Under the pieces are notes generated by a model that was not told the DNA's origin, searched no databases, and saw nothing but the letters and a program-made list of their open reading frames with translations. From Synergistales bacterium (lineage in GTDB: Bacteria; Synergistota; Synergistia; Synergistales; Aminithiophilaceae), in the NCBI GenBank assembly GCA_018433595.1, contig JAHDQY010000022.1:1-64000 (forward strand): a stretch of 64,000 nt of DNA, written 5' to 3'. Shown in pieces: positions 1-9,212 of the stretch. The position numbers and the translations under genes were made by a program. Numbering within the stretch: position 1 is the stretch's first letter; each line of letters begins with the position of its first letter.

Positions 1-155
1 GGTTTGTGGATATCATGAAGAACCGACAGGCTCTGACGAGGGTGTGAATCCAAATTCAGGCTCGAATCTCACTCAAGATTCATAAAACAGGATTTCGGCT
101 CTCAAGGGGATAGCAGAAATTTGGGAGCCTGCGGATCCGGGTTCGGGAGAGCAGC
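1..155. other. Left edge, no complete gene
   Basis: No complete reading frame is supported here. One frame from position 3 is open to a TGA at about 45 and a second from position 2 is open to a TAA at about 84. Either could be the C-terminal tail of a gene entering from the left, but too little is visible to choose or to name it. Confidence 0.3.
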
Positions 156-184
156 TTGACTTATTTGAGGCAGTAACTCATATT
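156..184 (+). promoter_or_regulatory. Candidate sigma-70 promoter for nadC-nadA-nadB
   Basis: TTGACT at 156-161 and CATATT at 179-184 are separated by 17 bases and lie about 35 bases before the nadC start. The -35 is good and the -10 weaker. No NAD-responsive operator could be recognised. Confidence 0.45.
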
Positions 185-218
185 CGCTCCAGTCCCCTCC
201 GAGTTGAGAGATGAGGTG

Positions 219-1100
219 ATGCTTTTGGAAAGCAGGAGCTTGTCCGATGAGGCGATCGAGGCGATCCGGAACGCCTTGAACGAGGATATCGGTGACGGGG
301 ATATCACGACTGACAGCACCATCCCGCAGGAAGCCCTGATCGAAGCCCGGGTGGTCTCCAAGGCTTCCGGAGTCGTCTCCGGCCTGGATGTGGCGGCGGA
401 GGTCTTCTTCCTGATCGACGGGAGAGTCAGTCTGGAGCCGCTTGTCCGGGATGGCGACGAAGTCGTTTGCGGCACTCTCCTGGCCGTCGTCAGGGGGCCG
501 GGCCGGGCGATTCTTTCGGGAGAGAGGGTGGCCCTGAATTTCCTCCAGCGCATGTCGGGTATCGCCACGGCGACGCGGAGGTATGCGGAGGCCCTTCGAG
601 GCACGAAGGCGGTGATTCTGGATACCCGCAAGACCGCGCCGGGGCTGCGGTTTTTCGACAAGAGGGCCGTTTCCGACGGCGGGGGACGGAACCATCGTTT
701 CGGGCTCTTCGATGGGGTCCTGATCAAGGACAACCACATCGCCGCCGGCGGAGGGATAACGAAGGCCGTCGCCGAGGTTCGGCGCCATGATCGCCGGAAG
801 CGCCCCATCGAGGTGGAGGTCAAGAACCTGAGGGAGCTGAAAGAGGTCCTTCCCCTGGGGGTGGATCGGGTCCTTCTGGACAACATGACAGCAGAAGAGA
901 TGCGGGAGGCCGTCCGCGTCGCGGCGGGCCGGGTTCCCCTTGAGGCCTCGGGCAACGTCTCCCTGGAGACGGTGAGAGCCATCGCCGAGACAGGGGTGGA
1001 TTTCATCTCCTGCGGCAGGCTGACCCACTCGGTGGAGGCCCTCGATATCAGCATCCTCGTCGATATGGGAGATTTCAGGAGAGTGAACGATGGAGACTAG
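219..1100 (+). CDS. nadC: Nicotinate-nucleotide pyrophosphorylase (carboxylating)
   Basis: Makes nicotinate mononucleotide from quinolinate and PRPP with loss of CO2, the last step specific to de novo NAD synthesis. The family signatures are all present: the EDIGDGDITT N-terminal region, ERVALNFLQRMSGIAT, DTRKTAPGLR, the GGGRNHR..L.DGVLIKDNH block, EVEVKNL and LLDNM. The protein is about 293 residues, normal for the family. I chose the ATG at 219 over an in-frame TTG at 204, because an AGAG-type Shine-Dalgarno sits closer to the ATG; the two differ by only five residues. The gene overlaps nadA by 11 bases, so the two are probably translationally coupled. The order nadC-nadA-nadB makes this a complete quinolinate-to-NaMN unit. 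Confidence 0.95.
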   Translation: MLLESRSLSDEAIEAIRNALNEDIGDGDITTDSTIPQEALIEARVVSKASGVVSGLDVAAEVFFLIDGRVSLEPLVRDGDEVVCGTLLAVVRGPGRAILSGERVALNFLQRMSGIATATRRYAEALRGTKAVILDTRKTAPGLRFFDKRAVSDGGGRNHRFGLFDGVLIKDNHIAAGGGITKAVAEVRRHDRRKRPIEVEVKNLRELKEVLPLGVDRVLLDNMTAEEMREAVRVAAGRVPLEASGNVSLETVRAIAETGVDFISCGRLTHSVEALDISILVDMGDFRRVNDGD

Positions 1101-2121
1101 GCAGCGTTTCATCGAGATGTCGGCGCTCCTGGGACGGACCGACTCTCCGGAGGCCCTGGAGCGCAAGGTCCGGGTCGTGGCGGAGATCAAGCGGCTCAAG
1201 GCGGAGCGGAACGCCGTGATCCTGGGCCACAACTATATGGAAACGGCCATCCTCGAATTCGTCAGCGACTACACGGGAGATTCCCTTGAGTTGAGCCGCA
1301 TCGCCGCCGGCGTGGGCAGGGATGTGATCGTCTTCTGCGGGGTGGAGTTCATGGCCGAGACGGCCAAGATCCTCTCGCCCGCCAGCAAGGTCCTCATCCC
1401 GGCCCGCGGCGCCGGATGCTCCCTCGCCGAAAGCATCACCGCAGACGACGTGAGAACCCTCAGGGCCCGATTCCCCGGCGTCCCCGTCGTGACCTACATC
1501 AACACCTACGCCGACGTGAAGGCCGAGACCGACATCTGCTGCACCTCGGGCAACGCGGCGGCCGTGGTGAACTCGCTGAAGGGCGACACGGTCATCTTCC
1601 TCCCCGACGAGTTCCTGGCGCGCAACGTGGCCCGCAGCACGGGCCGGCACGTCATCTTCCCCTCTTTCGACGGGGAGCGTGACGATCCCGAGCTGGATTT
1701 CCAGATGATCGGCTGGAAGGGGCGCTGCGAGGTCCATGAACGGTACACGGCAGAGCAGGTCCGGGAGATTCGCGGGCGCTACCCCGACGTCTTCATTCTG
1801 GCCCACCCCGAATGTCCCCCCGAGGTCGCCGAGGCCGTGGACTTCTGCGGCGGAACGTCGGCCATGATCCGCGTTGTCCGGGAGACCCGTCATCCCCGCT
1901 ACCTCCTGCTGACCGAGGCGGCCATGGCGGACTATCTGGCTGCGGAAATGCCCGACAAGGTGTTCCTCAGGGACCGGGGAATCCGCTGTCCCCATATGGA
2001 GAAGATCACCCTGGAGAACACCCTTGAGGCCCTTCGCCTGCTCCGCTACGAGGTGACCGTTCCCGAAGAGATCCGCCTTCGGGCGTTGAGGGCCGTGGAG
2101 CGGATGCTCCGCGTCGGCTAG
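1090..2121 (+). CDS. nadA: Quinolinate synthase NadA
   Basis: Condenses iminoaspartate with dihydroxyacetone phosphate to quinolinate using an oxygen-sensitive [4Fe-4S] cluster. The 343-residue protein shows GHNYM near residue 45, FCGVEFMAETAKIL, GCSLAE, TYADVKAE with the CCTSGNA segment, HPECPPEV and CPHMEKITLENTLEAL. The cysteines in the GCS, CCTSG, PEC and CPHM segments include the expected cluster ligands. An AGGAGA sequence precedes the ATG, which lies inside the end of nadC. nadB follows after 13 bases. Confidence 0.95.
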   Translation: METRQRFIEMSALLGRTDSPEALERKVRVVAEIKRLKAERNAVILGHNYMETAILEFVSDYTGDSLELSRIAAGVGRDVIVFCGVEFMAETAKILSPASKVLIPARGAGCSLAESITADDVRTLRARFPGVPVVTYINTYADVKAETDICCTSGNAAAVVNSLKGDTVIFLPDEFLARNVARSTGRHVIFPSFDGERDDPELDFQMIGWKGRCEVHERYTAEQVREIRGRYPDVFILAHPECPPEVAEAVDFCGGTSAMIRVVRETRHPRYLLLTEAAMADYLAAEMPDKVFLRDRGIRCPHMEKITLENTLEALRLLRYEVTVPEEIRLRALRAVERMLRVG

Positions 2122-2134
2122 GCGGAGACATCCG

Positions 2135-3703
2135 ATGACGGTCTGCGTCGAAGCGGATGTTCTGGTCCTGGGCTGCGGGATCGCCGGCGGCACGGCGGCG
2201 CTGCTTCTGGCCGAAGCGGGGCTTTCCGTAGTCGTTGTCACGAGGGCCTCCGACCCGGAGGAGTCGAACACCCATTACGCCCAGGGGGGGATCGTCTACC
2301 GCGGAGAGGGGGATTCGCCGGAAAGGCTCCAGGAGGATGTCTTCCACGCCGGGGCCGGGCACTGCTATCCTCCGAGCGTCAGAATCCTTGCGGAAGAGGG
2401 GCCGGGTCTCGTCGAGAAGATCCTTCTGGACAAGCTCAAAGTGGCCTTTGACCGCACCTCCGACGGGACGCTCTCCCTCGCCCGCGAGGGGAGTCATTCG
2501 CTCCCGCGGATCCTCCATGCCGCCGATACGACGGGCAAGGCGATCGAGGAGGAACTTGTCAAAGCCCTCCGGGAGCAGCCGAACGTCACCCTGCTGACCC
2601 GGCATACCGCCGTGGACCTGCTCACCCCCTCCCATCATTCCCTGAACCGGCTCGCCGTCTACGAGCCCAACTCCTGCGTCGGAGCCTATCTCCTCGATCA
2701 GGAGAAGGGCCTTATCTTCCGCTGTGTCGCAAAAAAGACGATCCTGGCCACGGGAGGGCTGGGCCAGATCTTCCTGAGGACATCCAACCCCAAGGGAGCC
2801 CGCGGCGACGGCCTGGCCATGGCCAACAGGGCCGGGGCCAGGATCATCAACGCCGAGTTCGTTCAGTTCCATCCCACCACCTTCCATGCGCCTCCGGCCC
2901 CCAATTTTCTCATCTCCGAGGCGGTCCGGGGCGAGGGGGCGCGGCTGGTCCATGCCGACGGGAAGCCCTTCATGGAGCAGTACGACCCTCAATGGAGGGA
3001 CCTGGCCCCTCGGGACATCGTGGCCAGGGCGATCCACCGGGAGATGCTGAGCCAGGGGGCGACCCATGTCTACCTCGATCTCTGCTCCTACATACCCGAA
3101 TCCAAGATCCGGACCCACTTTCCCAATATCTATTCGACCTGCCTGGCCTACGGGGTGGATGCCACCCGGGAGCCCGTGCCGGTCGTCCCGGCGGCCCACT
3201 ATTTCTGCGGAGGCGTCTGGGTCGACGGGTGGGGACGGAGCACGGTGGAGAACCTCTATGCCGTCGGGGAGGTGGCCTGCACGGGGGTCCACGGGGCCAA
3301 CCGGCTGGCCAGTACCTCCCTCCTCGAGGGGCTCGTATGGGGGGAACGCTCGGCCAGGGATATTCTGGAGACCATCGGGGAGTGCCGCCGTTTCCCGGGC
3401 GCGGACATCCCCCCCTGGCAGTACAAGGGGACCTTCACGCCCGACCCGGCCCTGATCAGCCAGGACATGAGCAGCGTCCGGCACATCATGTGGAACTACG
3501 TGGGACTGGTTCGGACCACCCATCGCCTCAAACGCGCCCAGAGCGAGCTTCGCCACCTGGAGGTGGAGATTGAGGATTTCTACCGGGTCAGCGAACCCAC
3601 CGACAGCCTGCTGGGCCTGAGGAACGCCGTCAGGGCCGCCATCATCGTCACCAAGGCCGCCTGGTGGAACAAGGGGAGCGTGGGCTGTCACTATCGGGAA
3701 TAG
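2135..3703 (+). CDS. nadB: L-aspartate oxidase NadB
   Basis: FAD enzyme that oxidises L-aspartate to iminoaspartate for NadA; in an anaerobe the electron acceptor would be fumarate or a quinone rather than oxygen. The 522-residue sequence has the N-terminal dinucleotide-binding GCGIAGGTAAL near residue 14, the family motif HYAQGGI, GGLGQIF, the FVQFHPT block, an RDIVARAI segment and the C-terminal flavin motif AVGEVACTGVHGANRLASTSLLEGLVWG. The helical C-terminal domain contains the usual RT..RL pattern. It is the last gene of the nad operon and is followed by a strong hairpin. Confidence 0.94.
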   Translation: MTVCVEADVLVLGCGIAGGTAALLLAEAGLSVVVVTRASDPEESNTHYAQGGIVYRGEGDSPERLQEDVFHAGAGHCYPPSVRILAEEGPGLVEKILLDKLKVAFDRTSDGTLSLAREGSHSLPRILHAADTTGKAIEEELVKALREQPNVTLLTRHTAVDLLTPSHHSLNRLAVYEPNSCVGAYLLDQEKGLIFRCVAKKTILATGGLGQIFLRTSNPKGARGDGLAMANRAGARIINAEFVQFHPTTFHAPPAPNFLISEAVRGEGARLVHADGKPFMEQYDPQWRDLAPRDIVARAIHREMLSQGATHVYLDLCSYIPESKIRTHFPNIYSTCLAYGVDATREPVPVVPAAHYFCGGVWVDGWGRSTVENLYAVGEVACTGVHGANRLASTSLLEGLVWGERSARDILETIGECRRFPGADIPPWQYKGTFTPDPALISQDMSSVRHIMWNYVGLVRTTHRLKRAQSELRHLEVEIEDFYRVSEPTDSLLGLRNAVRAAIIVTKAAWWNKGSVGCHYRE

Positions 3704-3716
3704 AAGGTTTTCTTCC

Positions 3717-3752
3717 GTCGGGGCCGTCCTCTTGGAGGCGGTCCCGACTTTT
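3717..3752 (+). terminator. Terminator after nadB
   Basis: GTCGGGGCCGTCC pairs with GGAGGCGGTCCCGAC with a few G-U pairs and a short loop, followed by TTTTG. It starts 13 bases after the nadB stop. Confidence 0.75.
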
Positions 3753-3815
3753 GTGTTCCCATCGGGCGACCGAGGCCGTAAACTTTAAAGGCGGACTTAC
3801 AACGCTGCGGAAAGG

Positions 3816-4763
3816 ATGAGCGCCATGACCGGAGACGACAGGGAGAGGCAAATCGAGGCTCTTCTGAAAAGGATCGACGCAAGCGCCGACGACGAAAGTG
3901 CCGTCGAAAGTGCCCGGGAGGTTCTGGACCTCGATCCGGAGAACCCCGAGGCCCTCTTCTGCCTGGCGGAACGTGCCGATCCCTCTCAGGGGGAAGAGGA
4001 GGCCGCGGCCCTTCTCGAACGGGCGGCGACGGAGCTGCGACGCCGCATCATCGGGGCTCCCGATCTTGACGACCGCGACGGCCGCCTTCTGGCCGCCGCC
4101 CTGGAGCGGCTCTGTTTCGGCGCTCTCCTTGCCGGCGATGACGAGAGGGTCCTGGCTCTGGCGGAAGAGCTGATCTCCTTCGACCCCGAAGACGAGACGC
4201 TGGGGCGGACCCTTCTCTACCGCTCGCTGATGGTTCTCGGCAGGTTCCGGGAAATCCTGGAGCGGAGCCTCGTCGAGAAATCGGACGTTCTCTTTGCCCT
4301 TCACGGCCGGGCCCTCGCTCTCTTCTGTCTCTCCGGTCCGGGGCCGGAGGCGTCGCGGGCCCTCTGGGACGCCATCGCCCTTGAGCCCGATCTTCCCTAT
4401 TACCTGCTTCAGTACTGGCAGGTGCCCGATGTGGAGAGCGATGACGAAGAGGAGATGGCGGCCTGGGAGACCTGCAACCTCGCCGGCCTTCTGAGCGCTC
4501 CCTGGCTGGCCGATGAGGAGCGCATGGGCTGGTTCGCCACGGCGGCCATCCTCTTCGGCTACCTCACCGACCGTCTGCCCGACTCGGTCATCGAGGAGGC
4601 CCGTCCCCACATGGAGCGTGCCGGCATCCTCGCTCTCCTCCAGATGGCGCAGGGGCAGATGGAGGCGCTTCTCCAGGAGAACGAGGAGATGACCCTCGAA
4701 GAGATCGACGAGATGGCCATCAGGCTTCTCCGGGAGATGAGCAATCTGGCGGGGTCGGCCTGA
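3816..4763 (+). CDS. TPR-like protein of unknown function
   Basis: A soluble, very acidic helical protein of about 315 residues. Segments such as AREVLDLDPENPEALFCLAE and EELISFDPEDETLGRTLLYRSL read as degenerate tetratricopeptide repeats, so a protein-protein adaptor role is likely. There is no signal peptide or membrane segment, and the C-terminal third is a charged helix that could form a coiled coil. The ATG at 3816 has the AAAGG right against it; the ATG nine bases later (3825) has better spacing, so the start is uncertain by three residues. The specific function is not recognised. Confidence 0.75.
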   Translation: MSAMTGDDRERQIEALLKRIDASADDESAVESAREVLDLDPENPEALFCLAERADPSQGEEEAAALLERAATELRRRIIGAPDLDDRDGRLLAAALERLCFGALLAGDDERVLALAEELISFDPEDETLGRTLLYRSLMVLGRFREILERSLVEKSDVLFALHGRALALFCLSGPGPEASRALWDAIALEPDLPYYLLQYWQVPDVESDDEEEMAAWETCNLAGLLSAPWLADEERMGWFATAAILFGYLTDRLPDSVIEEARPHMERAGILALLQMAQGQMEALLQENEEMTLEEIDEMAIRLLREMSNLAGSA

Positions 4764-4812
4764 AGAAGCGGTGCTACAATGGGCGAAATTCCTTTTTCGG
4801 AGGTGACTTGGC

Positions 4813-5181
4813 GTGCCCTTTCTGGCTCACGTGGGACTTCTGGTCCGCGACCTGGAGCGCTCCCGCGATTTTTACGTCGGCGTTCTCGGTTGCCGGGAAC
4901 AGAGGCGAATCGAGCGGACCGGGACGAGGCTTCTTTTTCTCGAAAGTTCCGGATCGGCTATCGAACTCGTCGAAAAGGCCGGGCTTCCCTATCCTGAAGA
5001 GGCCTGCAAGACGATCCATCTGGCCTTTCAGGTCCGGGACGTGAAGGCCGAGATCGACCGCCTCAAAGGGCTGGGCGTCCCCCTCGAAAGCGACGAGCCG
5101 ATCCCCTTCCGGGGGGGACACCTCTTCTTCTTCTCCGGTCCCGACGGCGAGAGGATCGAGCTCTGCGAGCCCCTGGAATGA
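4813..5181 (+). CDS. VOC (glyoxalase/bleomycin-resistance fold) protein
   Basis: A 122-residue single VOC domain starting with HVGLLVRDLERSRDFY, the classic first beta-alpha unit with a metal-binding His, and ending FFFSGPDGERIELCE with the metal-binding Glu in the last strand. IHLAFQV supplies the internal His. It could be a lactoylglutathione lyase-like or a methylmalonyl-CoA epimerase-like enzyme; the sequence does not decide. The GTG start is preceded by GGAGGTGA. It overlaps the next gene by four bases (ATGA), implying coupled translation. Confidence 0.85.
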   Translation: MPFLAHVGLLVRDLERSRDFYVGVLGCREQRRIERTGTRLLFLESSGSAIELVEKAGLPYPEEACKTIHLAFQVRDVKAEIDRLKGLGVPLESDEPIPFRGGHLFFFSGPDGERIELCEPLE

Positions 5182-6341
5182 CGGCCATGACGGTGGCGAT
5201 CCGGGAGATCCTCTCCCGGAGGGGCGAAAAAGCGGAGGTGCTTCTGGACCCCGCCCCCTTCCGCCCCTCCGGAGGCGGTCAGCCCTCCGACAGGGGGTCT
5301 CTCCGGGGCGAGGGCTTCGAGGCCGATGTCCTCGAAGTCCGCCTTCAGGAGGGACGGGCGGTGACGGAGCTGAAGGTCAAAAGGGGCGAGCTTCGTCAGG
5401 GCCTCGTCGCCGAGGCCGTCGTCGACGAGGCCTGGCGCCGGGTTCTGACGCGGATGCACAGCGGCGAGCACATCCTCTCCAAGACCCTGGAGACCCTTCG
5501 GGAGGGGCTTCGCATCACCAAAACCCACATCGGCGGCAGGGAGAGCTCCATCTCCGTCTTCTACGACGGCGAGATCGACTGGGACCTCCTCTTCGAGGCC
5601 GAGGCCAAAAGCCGGGAGATCATCGCCCGGGGCCTGGCCGTGACGATCCACGAGCTCGACGAGAGAGCGGCCCGGAGCTTTCCGGGCCTCAAGGCCAACT
5701 GGGAGCGCATCGGCGACGCCATGATCCGCGTCGTCGAGATCGAGGGATTCGACGCCAACGCCTGCTGCGGCTCCCACGTGGCCTCCACCGACGAGGTGGG
5801 CGATCTTTTCGTCACCGCCTTCAACGGGTCGCCTCCGGACTGGACGGTGACCTTCACCGTCGACGGCGGGGCGCTGCGCGACCGGTACAGCCGGGTCATG
5901 CGCCGCCTGCTGCGCCATGTCGGCTGCGGCGACGACCGGGTCGAGGGAGTCTACGAGAAGCTGCGGTCCGAGAAGGAGGCCCTTTCCAAGGCCCTCGACC
6001 GGGCCCGTCAGTACCTGGAGCTCCCCTGGGCGGTGGAGGAGGGGGAGGCCTTCCGCCTCTACCTTGTCGAGCTTCCCGGCTGGCCCGGTGACCTGATCAC
6101 GCCGTCGGTGAAGAGGCTGATCGAATCCGACCCTCGGGCCCTCGCCGTCGCCCTCTGTCCAGCCGGGAAGGATCAGGGGCCCTTTGTCGCCGCCTGCGGC
6201 TCCGCCGTCGCCGTCGATCTCCGGGCCTTCCTCAGAAGCCACCCCGAACTCGAGGCGCGGGGGGGCGGCGCCCCCGGCTGGGTCTCGGGCATGACGAAGG
6301 CGGCCAGGGCTTCGGCTTGGCATCGGGCGCTGACGGCCTGA
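5178..6341 (+). CDS. Alanyl-tRNA editing protein (AlaX-like, with DHHA1-like C-terminus)
   Basis: Predicted to hydrolyse Ser-tRNA(Ala) or Gly-tRNA(Ala) in trans. The N-terminal barrel carries PFRPSGGGQPSDRG (about residues 27-40), followed by the zinc-binding HSGEH (His94, His98) and CCGSH (Cys196, His200), which complete the AlaRS/ThrRS second additional domain. A long helical linker follows, and the C-terminus ends GGGAPGWVSG, resembling the glycine-rich DHHA1 motif. At 387 residues it is the long form of the family. It overlaps the VOC gene by four bases and ends before a strong hairpin. Confidence 0.88.
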   Translation: MTAMTVAIREILSRRGEKAEVLLDPAPFRPSGGGQPSDRGSLRGEGFEADVLEVRLQEGRAVTELKVKRGELRQGLVAEAVVDEAWRRVLTRMHSGEHILSKTLETLREGLRITKTHIGGRESSISVFYDGEIDWDLLFEAEAKSREIIARGLAVTIHELDERAARSFPGLKANWERIGDAMIRVVEIEGFDANACCGSHVASTDEVGDLFVTAFNGSPPDWTVTFTVDGGALRDRYSRVMRRLLRHVGCGDDRVEGVYEKLRSEKEALSKALDRARQYLELPWAVEEGEAFRLYLVELPGWPGDLITPSVKRLIESDPRALAVALCPAGKDQGPFVAACGSAVAVDLRAFLRSHPELEARGGGAPGWVSGMTKAARASAWHRALTA

Positions 6342-6367
6342 GAGGGACGAAAGAGCCGGGACGAAAA

Positions 6368-6400
6368 CAGGCCCCCTCGAGTGTTCCGCGAGGGGGCCTG
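6368..6400 (-). terminator. Terminator for the SDR-gcvP-like-nhaC operon, possibly bidirectional
   Basis: A 12-bp perfect stem, CAGGCCCCCTCG with CGAGGGGGCCTG. Read on the minus strand it is followed by GTTTTC, placing it 25 bases after the NhaC gene. It can also stop transcription of the plus-strand AlaX-like gene. Confidence 0.8.
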
Positions 6401-6424
6401 CGTGCAGAGGGGGTCTTTCCTGCT

Positions 6425-7921
6425 TCAGGATGCCGTAGAGGCTTCGTTTTCTCCCTGCCCCGCCGAAGCGGCATGTTTTTTCAGGTAGACGTCGGGCTCC
6501 GAAGGGATCTTGAAAAGGGGGATGAAGCGGTCCAGGCCGGTGATGGTCAGAAGGAGCATGGAGACGACGGCGATCCAGGCCAAGTAGTTGTAGCCGATGA
6601 TGGACATGGGGCTGAGAGCCTCGGCCAGGGGGTAGACCGACAGGCTGATTCCCACGAAAAATCCCATGTAGCAGTGCCAGGGGATCAGCTGGGAACCCAG
6701 AACGCCCATCGCGTCGGCATAGGTGGCGTTGCGGAGAGCCAGGGTGTACATGTCCTTGGGGCTTCCTTCGACGCTGCTTTCGGTCATGCTCTTGATGATG
6801 GGGCTGATGGTGACGATCTGCGCCATTTCGTCGGCAAGGGCGGCGTTGCCGATGAGGCAGAGGATCGCGTTGGAGAACATGAGCTGGCGGACGTTGCGGA
6901 CGATGCCCAGAATCGCGTTGGCGATGGGCTCGAAGGCCGACATCTTATTCATGACGCCTCCGAAGGCCCCCACCCAGAGCATCATGGCGATGGACCACCC
7001 TCCCGCGTCGGAGAACCCGGTGTAGCAGAGATCCAGGAAGGCGTTGATGTCGGTCACGGTGCCTGCGGCCCAGCCGAAGATGAGCGATGTGAGGATTCCC
7101 GATCCCAGGCAGATGAGGGTGCTGACTCCCTTGAACGCGGTCACCAGGATGACCAGGAGGGGGATGATCAGGTAATAGGACATCACTCCTTCCTGGACCT
7201 GGTGGAGCAGGGCTACGGCCGAGGGACGCTGCTCCTCCAGGGCCGTCCAGACCTCCGGAGGGATGGCGTTGATGGCGTCGGCGGCATGCCCGACGGTGCC
7301 GGGGAGGCCCATGAAGGCCCCGGCGGCGTAAAAGGCCGCGGCTGCCAGGACCAGGCACATACCGGACCAGACCCCCTGGTGGCGGACCCGATGGATGATC
7401 TCCACGCCCTGGAGTCCCGAGCTGACGATGGTCGTGTCCGAGATGAGGCCGATATTGTCACCGAAGCAGGATCCCCCGGCGATGGCGCCGATGGTCAGAA
7501 AGAGATTCCCGCCCACGATGTGGTTCAGCCAGAGGAAGATGGGAGCGCAGGCGGCGAAGGTCCCCCAGGACGTTCCCGTCGCGATGGACAGAACCGCCGT
7601 CACCAGCAGCGACGTCACTGCCACGGATTTGGCGGTCAATCCCAGCTTGAGAGCCAGGTTGATGATGGAAGCGGCGACCCCGGTGGCCATGAAGCACTCG
7701 GCCACGGCGTAAGCCGCCTGCAGAATAAGGAAGACGATGAGAAAATGCTTCAGGTTGTCCAGCGCGGCGTCCAGGATCTCGTTGAAGGAAAAGCGATCAA
7801 CGGCCATGGCCACCAGGGTGGCGTAGATGAAGGAAATGGGGGCCGCCAACAGAATATCCATACCTGACATCATGAGTCCGGCAATGACAACGATGGGAGA
7901 AAGTTTTATCAGAGACCTCAT
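6425..7921 (-). CDS. NhaC-family Na+/H+ antiporter (paralogue 1)
   Basis: A polytopic inner-membrane protein of 498 residues with about ten hydrophobic segments. It has the NhaC landmarks: ATGTSWGTFAACAPI, GGSCFGDNIGLISDTT (the conserved acidic ion-binding loop) and the late SQLIPWHCY segment. Members exchange sodium for protons or, in several subgroups, carry organic acids or amino acids. It is the last gene of the operon with the P-protein-like and SDR genes, so it may move the substrate or product of that pathway rather than act in general sodium balance. GAGGTG precedes the ATG. A 94-base gap separates it from the upstream gene. Confidence 0.88.
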   Translation of the reverse strand: MRSLIKLSPIVVIAGLMMSGMDILLAAPISFIYATLVAMAVDRFSFNEILDAALDNLKHFLIVFLILQAAYAVAECFMATGVAASIINLALKLGLTAKSVAVTSLLVTAVLSIATGTSWGTFAACAPIFLWLNHIVGGNLFLTIGAIAGGSCFGDNIGLISDTTIVSSGLQGVEIIHRVRHQGVWSGMCLVLAAAAFYAAGAFMGLPGTVGHAADAINAIPPEVWTALEEQRPSAVALLHQVQEGVMSYYLIIPLLVILVTAFKGVSTLICLGSGILTSLIFGWAAGTVTDINAFLDLCYTGFSDAGGWSIAMMLWVGAFGGVMNKMSAFEPIANAILGIVRNVRQLMFSNAILCLIGNAALADEMAQIVTISPIIKSMTESSVEGSPKDMYTLALRNATYADAMGVLGSQLIPWHCYMGFFVGISLSVYPLAEALSPMSIIGYNYLAWIAVVSMLLLTITGLDRFIPLFKIPSEPDVYLKKHAASAGQGENEASTAS

Positions 7922-8015
7922 TACATTGACACCTCCTCAAGGTCGATAACATCAGGTCGAAGCTTTCCTGCGATCATCGGCGGCGCCGATTCCTCCGACG
8001 GGCGCCGATGACGTC

Positions 8016-9212
8016 TCAACCGCTGACTCGGCACATCATTTCCCGCCGATAGCCGACGATGACGGGATAATAGCCCGACAGCTCCCGGTCCAGGGCGGCA
8101 TCGCCGGTGTCCACCAGAAGGGGTCTGCCGAAGAGTTCCTCCATCTTGTCCGGCGTCGCCACCACCCGGATCCGCTCTTTTCCGACGGATCGGAGAACCG
8201 AGGGGCTGAACTGCTGATTGCCCCTGCCGAAAAGGAACCCCTGGCCTCCGATGGGACTTACGACGATGAACGCCTCTCCTCCGTGGTTTCCGATGAGCTT
8301 CAGAATCTCATTTTCGGTCACGTCCTTTCCCACGATTCGTCCGTTGAGCACCGCGTCGACCCCCAACAAGGTCCCTTCCAGATCCAGCCGCTCTGAAACC
8401 GCCCTGACAGTGGATCCCGACCCCAGGAAATAGAGGTTCCCGTCTTTCATGGTCTCCACGACCGCTTCGGCGGCCTCCTGCAGTTCGGAGGATCGGGACC
8501 CCCGATGTCGGCCCGATTTGCGGACCTGCATGGCCCGCGGCGCAAGAGGCACCGACAGGTAGCCGAAAAGCCTCGCCTCCACGCGGCCTTCCCGGAAGGC
8601 CTCTTCGTCGATATCCATGACTTCGGCCGGGTGGAACTCCTTGACGCGCCCCATCACGAAGTCCGCCAGAAGCTCCCCGGCCCTTGAGGGACTTTGGGCG
8701 AAAACGGCCGAATGGATCTTGACTCCCCCGGGAATTCCAAGGGTCGGCACGGTCTCCCCTACGGCCGTCGCCACATCCCTGGCCGTTCCGTCACCTCCCG
8801 CAAAGACCAGAAGATCGACACCCCGGCCCGCCATGGTTCCGGCTGCCTCCACCGTGTCGTCTCCCTTCGTGGGAGGGGGGAAGTGGCCGATCACCTCCGT
8901 CGGGAGCCCCGCCGATCGGCAGATGGCCTCTCCCATGGCTCCGGAGCAGGTCAGCCATCGGGCCCTGCAGAGGCTCTCTCCTGCCGCCTCCAGGGCGGCG
9001 AGCGCTCTTGCCCCGGCGCGGGGAACGGCCCCCAGCGCTCTGGCCCGCTCGGCCATGCCCTCTCCGTCGGTCCCCTTGAGGGCGACCGAACCTCCCATCC
9101 CGGCTATCGGGTTGATGATGAGACCGATCGTCGGCGCCTTGCCGTCTTCCTTGCAAAAAGAGGAGACGGCCCCGGATGCCGGGAGGGGGTCCGCATCACA
9201 GGGCCGTCTCAT
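8016..9212 (-). CDS. ATP-NAD kinase-like protein (COG3199 type)
   Basis: The N-terminal half has the NAD-kinase/diacylglycerol-kinase nucleotide site: INPIAGMGG near residues 33-41 and FAGGDGTARD near 137-146, followed by GIPGGVKIHS. The roughly 240-residue C-terminal part matches the longer COG3199 group rather than housekeeping NAD kinase NadK. This group often sits beside dehydrogenase genes for catabolic substrates; its true substrate is not well established. The ATG follows directly on the stop of the upstream P-protein-like gene, so translation is probably coupled. Its presence with an SDR suggests NADP(H) supply or a specialised phosphorylation, which is inference. Confidence 0.8.
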   Translation of the reverse strand: MRRPCDADPLPASGAVSSFCKEDGKAPTIGLIINPIAGMGGSVALKGTDGEGMAERARALGAVPRAGARALAALEAAGESLCRARWLTCSGAMGEAICRSAGLPTEVIGHFPPPTKGDDTVEAAGTMAGRGVDLLVFAGGDGTARDVATAVGETVPTLGIPGGVKIHSAVFAQSPSRAGELLADFVMGRVKEFHPAEVMDIDEEAFREGRVEARLFGYLSVPLAPRAMQVRKSGRHRGSRSSELQEAAEAVVETMKDGNLYFLGSGSTVRAVSERLDLEGTLLGVDAVLNGRIVGKDVTENEILKLIGNHGGEAFIVVSPIGGQGFLFGRGNQQFSPSVLRSVGKERIRVVATPDKMEELFGRPLLVDTGDAALDRELSGYYPVIVGYRREMMCRVSG